Positions 1 to 4,336 of a stretch of 10,034 bases of DNA are shown one piece after another. Every line of letters begins with the position of its first letter. Position 1 is the first letter of the stretch. The notes beneath the pieces were generated by a model. The model did not search any database and was not told the origin of the DNA. It saw nothing but the letters and a program-made list of their open reading frames with translations. The position numbers and the translations under genes were made by a program. Source of the DNA: Burkholderiales bacterium (GTDB lineage Bacteria > Pseudomonadota > Gammaproteobacteria > Burkholderiales > Casimicrobiaceae); contig JAIRPA010000146.1 in assembly GCA_031257235.1 (NCBI GenBank), positions 1-10,034 of the forward strand, given 5' to 3'.

Positions 1-143
1 CGGCAAAAAGTATTACTTTTTGCCGGTTGGGATTACCAAAAAAGTACGGGCAAAGCCCGATACTTTTTTGTAGGAAAAGCGAATGATGCAAACCCCCGTC
101 AGGCTAAAGCCTGCCACCCCCTTTTATAAAGGGGGCTTTTTTA
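1..143 (-). repeat. Composite repeat copy I (modules B-C-A-E, minus orientation)
   Basis: Read on the minus strand from 143 to 1. Module B is at 91-143, with stem CCCCCTTT (117-124) and AAAGGGGG (128-135) plus inner stem CAGGC (100-104) and GCCTG (109-113). A shortened module C at 73-86 lacks the GGGCG hairpin seen in the other copies. Module A is at 37-70: lower stem CAAAAAAGTA/TACTTTTTTG, upper stem CGGGC (47-51)/GCCCG (55-59), loop AAA, unpaired A at 60. Module E is a palindrome at 1-25 (CGGCAAAAAGT, loop ATT, ACTTTTTGCCG). Module B matches the plus-strand copy at 2446-2500 almost base for base in the reverse complement. On the plus strand the 117-135 stem is followed by a T-run, so this part could act as an intrinsic terminator for any gene entering from the left. 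Confidence 0.85.
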
Positions 144-145
144 TT

Positions 146-220
146 CGGCAAAATGTGAAAACCTACTTTTGGGCGGAAATATTTTCCAAAAAAGGACAGG
201 CAGAGCCTGATCCTTTTTTG
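146..220 (-). repeat. Composite repeat copy IV (modules A-E, minus orientation)
   Basis: Module A at 187-220 has lower stem CAAAAAAGGA (187-196)/TCCTTTTTTG (211-220), upper stem CAGGC (197-201)/GCCTG (205-209), loop AGA and an unpaired A at 210. Module E at 146-176 carries the core TAGGTTTTCAC in the reverse complement. The pair is the mirror image of the A-E pair at 291-368. Confidence 0.85.
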
Positions 221-225
221 TAAAA

Positions 226-288
226 ACGGCGGAAAAACCGGATTGCGGATCAAGTCCGCAATGACGACGCGCTTTGCGCGTCCGCCGT
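226..288. repeat. Central palindrome of cluster 1 (module D)
   Basis: Outer arms ACGGCGGA (226-233) and TCCGCCGT (281-288) are perfect reverse complements. Inside lie ATTGCGGA (242-249)/TCCGCAAT (255-262) around loop TCAAG, and GACGCGC (266-272)/GCGCGTC (276-282) around TTT. The last stem shares two bases with the outer arm, so the two cannot form fully at the same time. The whole larger palindrome is centred here. The inner hairpin followed by GACG resembles the common class of short repeats with an ATTC...GAAT-type stem next to GTCATT. That family resemblance is a recollection, not a search result. Confidence 0.8.
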
Positions 289-290
289 TC

Positions 291-368
291 CTACCAAAAA
301 GTATCCGGCTTCGCCGGTGCTTTTTGGGTGACTTTTCCCGCCCAAAAGTAGGTTTTCACTTTTGGGCG
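291..368 (+). repeat. Composite repeat copy V (modules A-E, plus orientation)
   Basis: Module A: lower stem CCAAAAAG (294-301)/CTTTTTGG (320-327), upper stem CCGGC (305-309)/GCCGG (313-317), with loop TTC on this strand (GAA on the other). Module E at 339-368: CGCCCAAAAGT (339-349) pairs perfectly with ACTTTTGGGCG (358-368) around AGGTTTTC. It mirrors copy IV across the centre. Confidence 0.85.
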
Positions 369-370
369 TT

Positions 371-497
371 CCACAAAAGGGGGTGGCTACGAAGTAGCCG
401 GGGGTTTGTGCTTTTCGGGCGAACACAGTTCGCCCCTACGCAAAAAAGTGACCGGCTTTGCCGGTACCTTTTTGCCGACCTGATTCACTTTTGGGCG
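371..497 (+). repeat. Composite repeat copy II (modules B-C-A-E, plus orientation)
   Basis: Module B lacks its CCCCCTTT arm but keeps the inner hairpin GGCTAC (385-390)/GTAGCC (394-399) around GAA. Module C is GGGCGAAC (417-424)/GTTCGCCC (428-435) around ACA. Module A is at 441-474. Only the right half of module E remains (about 475-497, ending ACTTTTGGGCG at 487-497), and it overlaps the end of the FUSC reading frame. Against copy III at 2446-2607 the backbone sequence is conserved while the hairpin stems differ in complementary pairs. Confidence 0.85.
441..474 (-). terminator. Probable intrinsic terminator of the FUSC gene (module A)
   Basis: Read on the minus strand, the stem ACCGGC, loop AAA, GCCGGT is preceded by an A-run and followed, after two bases, by a run of six T. 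It starts 11 nt past the FUSC stop codon. Because A-runs and T-runs flank the GC stem symmetrically, it could stop transcription from either side. Terminator function is inferred from structure and position. Confidence 0.65.
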
Positions 498-2284
498 AAT
501 AGCTCATCCGACTCCTGATAACGCGCCCGCTCAAGCGCGATCATTTGGCGCATTCTGCCGAAATTCAAACTCGCGCCCTCCCGCGCCGTCCAACCGAGTG
601 CCAAAATGCGATACCCCAGGCGTTGCGCTCTCACCACATTCGCCCAATAAGACGAAACATGCTTTTCAATGGTTTTGGATTCGTTCATCGCGTCATCGTA
701 GGCGTTGCGCAGAGAAATTAAGCGACGACGCAGACGATCTTGAAGTCTTCTGACTTTGCGCGAATACATGTCGCCCGTGGTCAATTGGTTTAATAAGGCT
801 TCTGCCGCGTCCAGCGTTTGCAGGATTTCTTTCGGCACGCGACGTTCCCCGTCTTTGGTGGCCACCGTAAACAAAACCAGTGCCGCGCAAGCCACCCCCA
901 CCAAAGTATCGATCGCGCGCGCAAAAAAGAGGGCGCCGACGGCTTCGGTAAACGTGCTGGCGATCAACAGCGAAGAAGGCGTGATAAAAATCACTGCCAG
1001 CGCGTAATTGCGCATGATCGTCATCTCGGTGAGGTAGCGACACAACGTCATCACCAAGACCAACCAAAATCCTTGAGGATGAATCCAGATCACCAATTCC
1101 GCCGTTGCGAGCCCCACCAAGGTGCCGACCAAGCGTTGCCACCCGCGTTGAATCAACATGGTGCGTCCGCCGGATTGATGCAGGACAAGTGCCGCCGCCG
1201 CCATTGCCCAATACGCTTGCGTTAAACCCAGATAAAGCCCGATGATCCCCGCCAAAAAAGAGGCGATGGCAATCCGAATCGCGCTACGGCGCGGCGCGGA
1301 GTAAGGTCCGACGATGCCCTCTTTTAACATGTCTAAGGCGCGACGGTGTTGATTGGTGAGTTGTTCATCCACATAGCGACGATTCATTTGATCCAAAAGA
1401 TCACCGGATTCGGCGTCTTTACGCGGTTTGCGCGGAGACAAGCGCCGCGCTTCACGCACCAAGGCGTCACACACGCTCAACAGTTTGTCGCCGGCGGTGT
1501 CGCGTCGGGTGGTCGAGGAAAACACAAGATTGATGCGTCGATTGAGTTTTTGAAACGGGTTTTCGGGGGGAAGCCCTGCCAACATCTCCCAGGCGTCTTG
1601 AAGCGCGGCAGCGGCAATGTGGCGCGACATATCTTCCGTGGGTTTACCCATCGCTTTGACCAAAGACTGCACCGCGCGCGCCGCCGCCAAAATGATGCGG
1701 CGTTGAGGTCCATACGGCACGATCAAATACCCCACCATTTGCACACACCACGCGCAAAGCCCGCCGCCTAAGACCAAAAGCAAGGACGCCGTGATGGAAA
1801 TCCCGCGCGATTGAATCATGGTGCCCATCGCGCAGACCATCACCAAAAGATAGGCGCCCGGTCTGCCGACATTCAAACTGTTGTAAATCAACACCGCGAC
1901 GCCGGCAAAAATCGACACCGTCACCACCCCCAAAAAGGGCGTGACCGTTCCTAATTCGCCCAGCGTGATGGCCAAGACAAACGCCAACGCGGTCACCGCC
2001 AAAAGGACGGCGCGCTTATGGTAGGGGAGTTGTTCGCCGTAAAGCCCCGTGAAGGCGCCGATAGAGGCAATCAATCCCGCGCCCTCATTGCCCAAAAGCC
2101 AGCCGATCAAAAGCGGGATGGCGGTACACAAAGACGCGCGAATGGCAAACGCGCTTCTTCCTCTCACATCGTTCCACACAAAAAGTGCTTTGACCGATAG
2201 CGGAGAAGATAAAGCCGGCTTGGGAGGCGCGGGAAGCGCGCGCTCAGACTGGGCGGTTGTCAAAGGTAAGGGAGTGTCGGACAT
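485..2284 (-). CDS. FUSC-family inner-membrane protein (YccS/AaeB-like putative transporter)
   Basis: This encodes a 599-aa integral membrane protein. Two hydrophobic bundles, at about residues 45-190 and 335-480, are separated by a charged, helical cytoplasmic region of roughly 140 residues. A basic helical C-terminal domain of about 115 residues follows. This duplicated layout is typical of the FUSC (fusaric acid resistance-like) superfamily, which includes AaeB and YccS. The second bundle carries the family-like stretch IQRGWQRLVGTLVGLA, with paired Arg residues followed by a Gly/Thr helix. Family members are linked to efflux of aromatic acids, but most are uncharacterised and no substrate can be assigned here. 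The start is the ATG at 2284, with no clear Shine-Dalgarno upstream. No partner genes such as a periplasmic adaptor (AaeA type) lie beside it, so it appears monocistronic. It is flanked on both sides by the modular hairpin repeats, and its last codons and TGA stop lie inside repeat module E. Confidence 0.85.
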   Translation of the reverse strand: MSDTPLPLTTAQSERALPAPPKPALSSPLSVKALFVWNDVRGRSAFAIRASLCTAIPLLIGWLLGNEGAGLIASIGAFTGLYGEQLPYHKRAVLLAVTALAFVLAITLGELGTVTPFLGVVTVSIFAGVAVLIYNSLNVGRPGAYLLVMVCAMGTMIQSRGISITASLLLVLGGGLCAWCVQMVGYLIVPYGPQRRIILAAARAVQSLVKAMGKPTEDMSRHIAAAALQDAWEMLAGLPPENPFQKLNRRINLVFSSTTRRDTAGDKLLSVCDALVREARRLSPRKPRKDAESGDLLDQMNRRYVDEQLTNQHRRALDMLKEGIVGPYSAPRRSAIRIAIASFLAGIIGLYLGLTQAYWAMAAAALVLHQSGGRTMLIQRGWQRLVGTLVGLATAELVIWIHPQGFWLVLVMTLCRYLTEMTIMRNYALAVIFITPSSLLIASTFTEAVGALFFARAIDTLVGVACAALVLFTVATKDGERRVPKEILQTLDAAEALLNQLTTGDMYSRKVRRLQDRLRRRLISLRNAYDDAMNESKTIEKHVSSYWANVVRAQRLGYRILALGWTAREGASLNFGRMRQMIALERARYQESDELFAQK

Positions 2285-2312
2285 AAATTAAACGGTGTCT
2301 ATCATATCAAAA

Positions 2313-2333
2313 GTCAGAGGTCAGGGATCAGAG
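2313..2333. repeat. 7-bp tandem repeat, three units
   Basis: GTCAGAG (2313-2319), GTCAGGG (2320-2326) and ATCAGAG (2327-2333) are adjacent heptads differing at one or two positions. They sit about 30-50 bases upstream of the FUSC start. They could be a simple-sequence tract or regulator binding sites for FUSC; the sequence does not decide. Confidence 0.6.
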
Positions 2334-2337
2334 GGTC

Positions 2338-2386
2338 GTCATTCTGCGCGAAGCCTGCGACAGCAGGCGAAGTCGCAGAATCCACA
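2338..2386. repeat. dRS3/REP-like double hairpin
   Basis: Outer stem ATTCTGCG (2341-2348)/CGCAGAAT (2374-2381) encloses inner stem GCCTGC (2353-2358)/GCAGGC (2363-2368) around GACA. The edges read GTCATTC on the left and GAATCC on the right, the general plan of short mobile-looking repeats found in many bacteria, such as the ATTCCC...GGGAAT dRS3 elements of Neisseria. It is a single copy of this exact type in the window and lies between the divergent FUSC and psd genes. Confidence 0.6.
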
Positions 2387-2403
2387 CGCCGCCATAAGGC
2401 AGC

Positions 2404-2430
2404 GTCATTCTCAACTTGATCCGCAATCCG
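2404..2430 (-). repeat. Degenerate copy of central module D
   Basis: In reverse complement this reads CGGATTGCGGATCAAG and continues to AATGAC, matching 239-264 in the centre of cluster 1. Half of the stem has decayed: the partner of GCGGA is no longer complementary, so the hairpin is lost although the sequence remains recognisable. Confidence 0.7.
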
Positions 2431-2445
2431 TTTTTACCGCCGAAT

Positions 2446-2607
2446 AAAAAAGCCCCCTTTATAAAAGGGGGTGGCAGGCGAAGCCTGACGGGGGTTTGCG
2501 CTTTTCGGGCGAGGCAAGCCTCGCCCCTACACAAAAAATCGTCGGGGTTCCCCCGCGATTTTTTGGAAATTATGACCGGCAAAAAAATAGGTTTTTACTT
2601 TTTGCCG
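2446..2607 (+). repeat. Composite repeat copy III (modules B-C-A-E, cluster 2)
   Basis: This is the most complete copy. Module B: CCCCCTTT (2453-2460)/AAAGGGGG (2464-2471), then CAGGC (2475-2479)/GCCTG (2483-2487) around GAA. Module C: GGGCGAGGC (2507-2515)/GCCTCGCCC (2518-2526) around AA. Module A: CAAAAAATCG (2532-2541)/CGATTTTTTG (2556-2565) with upper stem CGGGG (2543-2547)/CCCCG (2551-2555) and unpaired T at 2542. Module E: CGGCAAAAA (2577-2585)/TTTTTGCCG (2599-2607). It follows a module D fragment directly, so it corresponds to the left arm of cluster 1 with one A-E unit missing. It lies just upstream of the psd promoter, and terminator-like modules there could insulate psd from upstream transcription. 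Confidence 0.85.
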
Positions 2608-2620
2608 TTTTGCTTCTCAT

Positions 2621-2648
2621 TTGCTGTTTTCCGGCGATGAAATATAAT
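2621..2648 (+). promoter_or_regulatory. Sigma70-type promoter for psd and downstream genes
   Basis: TTGCTG (2621-2626) and a perfect TATAAT (2643-2648) are separated by 16 bp. It starts 14 bp past the edge of repeat copy III and about 78 bp upstream of the psd start. Transcription would begin near 2655. It is the best promoter match noticed ahead of the eight-gene block. Confidence 0.65.
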
Positions 2649-2667
2649 GCTTGGGCTTATCAGCTGT

Positions 2668-2695
2668 CCGACCGTTCTTCCGGGTCGGTTTTTTT
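2668..2695 (+). terminator. Intrinsic terminator or attenuator in the psd leader
   Basis: The stem CCGACC (2668-2673)/GGTCGG (2683-2688) encloses a 9-nt loop and is followed by seven T (2689-2695). It lies between the predicted promoter and psd, so transcripts starting near 2655 could end after only about 40 nt. Read in the other direction it has no T-run, so it acts, if at all, on the plus strand. It could be an attenuator, or a terminator for a very small RNA. No leader peptide or alternative antiterminator stem was recognised. Confidence 0.65.
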
Positions 2696-2715
2696 GGCGT
2701 TGTCTTTTTTTAGTC

Positions 2716-2720
2716 GAGGG
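2716..2720 (+). promoter_or_regulatory. Ribosome binding site that supports the psd TTG start
   Basis: GAGGG lies 5 nt before the TTG at 2726-2728. The protein then begins MSPNYPHP, which parallels the MNYPHP start remembered for related Psd proteins. Both points support TTG as the true start. Confidence 0.65.
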
Positions 2721-2725
2721 TTAAT

Positions 2726-3391
2726 TTGTCTCCAAACTATCCGCATCCGTGGCTCGCGCGAGAAGGTCGTCCCTTTGTCGCCGCGTCGGTCATCGTCGCG
2801 ATTTTATTGTCCGCGCTCGCCTTTTTATCGCCCGTTTTGGGGTTGTGGTCTATTCCCGCGTGGATCGCGGTGATTTTTATTGTTCAGTTTTTCAGAGACC
2901 CGCCCCGCGCCATTCCGCCTTTGCCCGGCTCGGTGTTGTCGCCGGCGGACGGCAGAATCATCAAGGTGGAAATCGCCCATGATCCTTTTTTGGACAGAGA
3001 CGCGCTTAAAATCAGCGTGTTCATGAATGTATTCAATGTTCATTCCAACCGCGCGCCGGTGGCAGGTGTGGTGCGGTCGATTTGGTATCACCAGGGCGAG
3101 TTTTTCAACGCGGCGTTGGATAAAGCCTCCGAACGCAACGAAAGTAACGCGTTGCACATCGTCACCGAAAAAAATGAGGATGTCACTTGTGTGCAAATTG
3201 CCGGCTTAATCGCGCGGCGTATCCTGTGTTACACCGGCGTTGGCGACACCTTAAAACGCGGGCAGCGTTACGGGTTTATTCGGTTTGGCTCGCGGGTGGA
3301 TGTCTATCTGCCGCCGTCCGCCAAACCTGCGGTTGCCATCGGGCAGAAAGTTTTTGCCACCGAAACGATATTGGCTTTTCTTGAGGATTGA
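2726..3391 (+). CDS. psd: Phosphatidylserine decarboxylase proenzyme
   Basis: Psd decarboxylates phosphatidylserine to phosphatidylethanolamine at the inner membrane, the last step of PE synthesis. The 221-aa product is the short proenzyme type common in betaproteobacteria (about 214 aa). A membrane anchor at about residues 17-56 is followed by the conserved VQFFRDPPRAIP and SPADGRI stretches, then FMNVFNVHSNRAPV (with His106). Near the C-terminus, RYGFIRFGSRVDVYLP contains the Gly188-Ser189 pair where these proenzymes cut themselves; the serine becomes the pyruvoyl group. All key residues appear intact. Translation starts at TTG, supported by a GAGGG site 5 nt upstream. The gene overlaps the pssA start by one base, so the two PE-pathway genes are likely translated together. 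It follows a promoter and a terminator-like hairpin that may attenuate it. Confidence 0.95.
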   Translation: MSPNYPHPWLAREGRPFVAASVIVAILLSALAFLSPVLGLWSIPAWIAVIFIVQFFRDPPRAIPPLPGSVLSPADGRIIKVEIAHDPFLDRDALKISVFMNVFNVHSNRAPVAGVVRSIWYHQGEFFNAALDKASERNESNALHIVTEKNEDVTCVQIAGLIARRILCYTGVGDTLKRGQRYGFIRFGSRVDVYLPPSAKPAVAIGQKVFATETILAFLED

Positions 3392-4308
3392 TGATGAATG
3401 ACCGGCAACACGAAGGGCAAAGCGTCATCGCGCCCGGCGAAGACAAAACCGCCTTTGCGGAAAACGATACCGAGACGCTCTTCAACGATGACGACGAAAA
3501 CCTCTCCTCTGAGGACGAGCAAGACGTGGATCGAAAAGAAAATATCTTGCGGCGCACGGCCATGAGTCGGCGCGGCATTTATTTATTGCCGAATCTTTTT
3601 ACCACGGCGGCACTTTTTGCCGGTTTTTATTCCATCGTTCAAGGCATCACCGGCAATTACACGCGCGCGGCCATCGCGGTTTTTTTCGCGGCGGTGATGG
3701 ATAGTTTGGACGGTCGCGTCGCCCGAATGACCAAAACCCAAAGCGCGTTTGGCGCGGAGTACGACAGCCTTTCCGACATGGTTTCGTTTGGCGTGGCGCC
3801 TGCGGTATTGGTGTACGTGTGGACACTCTACGGGCTGGATAAATTCGGCTTGGGGTGGATTGCGGCGTTTGTTTATGTGGCGGGGGCGGCGTTACGGTTG
3901 GCGCGGTTTAATACCATGCTGGAGGTTGCCGACAAACGCTGGTTTATGGGCATTCCGAGCCCCGCGGCGGCGGCATTGGTGGTGAGTTTCGTGTGGATTG
4001 CGCATGACAGCGGTTATGCCGCGCACAAACTCCAGTGGCTGGCGTGGGCGGTGACGATGTTTGCCGGCTTGACCATGCCCAGCAATCTTAAGTATTACAG
4101 TTTTAAGTCGATCAATTTGCGCAAAAGCGTTCCGTTTGTCGTCGTGTTTTTGGTCGTTTTGATTTTTGCGGTGATTGCGTGGCAACCCCCGCTGGCGCTT
4201 TTTTCCGTTTTTGTGATTTACGCGGTATCCGGGTATGTCATCAGCGGTTATCTTTTGTGCCGCCACCGCCGGCGCGCCAAAAAAGCGTCCGTTAAAAGTA
4301 TTCATTAA
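3391..4308 (+). CDS. pssA: CDP-diacylglycerol-serine O-phosphatidyltransferase
   Basis: PssA joins CDP-diacylglycerol and L-serine to give phosphatidylserine and CMP, the substrate for the neighbouring Psd. The CDP-alcohol phosphatidyltransferase signature is complete: Asp104, Asp107-Gly108, Ala111-Arg112, Gly121, Asp125 and Asp129 within DSLDGRVAR and GAEYDSLSD. The remainder is a multi-spanning membrane protein with helices from about residue 62 to 290. The first 50 or so residues are a soluble, strongly acidic extension ahead of the SRRGIYLLPNLFT core. The ATG at 3391 overlaps the psd stop (TGATG), with GAGG at 3383-3386 as ribosome binding site. A second ATG at 3394 has better spacing, and a TTG at 3388 is also in frame; the choice changes the protein by only one residue. 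The last codons (VKSIH) lie in a 13-bp tandem repeat that continues towards lepA. Confidence 0.93.
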   Translation: MMNDRQHEGQSVIAPGEDKTAFAENDTETLFNDDDENLSSEDEQDVDRKENILRRTAMSRRGIYLLPNLFTTAALFAGFYSIVQGITGNYTRAAIAVFFAAVMDSLDGRVARMTKTQSAFGAEYDSLSDMVSFGVAPAVLVYVWTLYGLDKFGLGWIAAFVYVAGAALRLARFNTMLEVADKRWFMGIPSPAAAALVVSFVWIAHDSGYAAHKLQWLAWAVTMFAGLTMPSNLKYYSFKSINLRKSVPFVVVFLVVLIFAVIAWQPPLALFSVFVIYAVSGYVISGYLLCRHRRRAKKASVKSIH

Positions 4309-4326
4309 AAGTATTCGTTAAAAGTA
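4292..4326 (+). repeat. 13-bp tandem repeat across the pssA stop
   Basis: TTAAAAGTATTCA (4292-4304), TTAAAAGTATTCG (4305-4317) and a partial TTAAAAGTA (4318-4326) are adjacent. The first unit encodes the end of PssA, the second contains the TAA stop, and the rest fills most of the gap before lepA. Copy-number change would alter the PssA tail or the spacing to the lepA start. Confidence 0.8.
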
Positions 4327-4336
4327 AAGGGTATTT

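Larger units (their letters stand above)
1..497. repeat. Large nested palindrome of hairpin modules (cluster 1)
   Basis: This gene-free stretch is a composite of small hairpins arranged symmetrically about a centre near 252-257. Reading outward to the left on the minus strand the order is A-E then B-C-A-E. Reading outward to the right on the plus strand it is again A-E then B-C-A-E. Midpoints of matching modules agree: A hairpins centred at about 203.5 and 310.5 give 257, E modules at about 161 and 353.5 give 257, outer A hairpins at 53.5 and 457.5 give 255.5, and B inner hairpins at about 106.5 and 392 give 249. One 22-base block at 155-176 recurs exactly, inverted, at 338-359. No convincing protein-coding gene lies here; short open frames through it cross the hairpins. 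The right end overlaps the last codons of the FUSC gene. It most resembles a REP/BIME- or MITE-like array, but no transposase is present and the family is not identified. Confidence 0.85.

Noticed and set aside
1..497. CRISPR array
   Set aside because: The units are palindromic modules of different kinds in both orientations, without equal-length unique spacers.
243..518. 91-residue plus-strand open frame
   Set aside because: It runs straight through the repeat hairpins and into FUSC on the opposite strand, has no ribosome site, and its composition follows the repeats.
693..1225. Open frames opposite or out of frame with FUSC
   Set aside because: They lie entirely within the coding region of a well-supported membrane protein and resemble no known family.
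2301..2306. TATGAT as a -10 box for FUSC on the minus strand
   Set aside because: No acceptable -35 hexamer lies 15-19 bp upstream, so a promoter was not annotated.
2328..2640. Open frames on both strands in the FUSC-psd gap
   Set aside because: They are translations of repeat copy III and the dRS3-like hairpin, with no ribosome sites or recognisable protein features.
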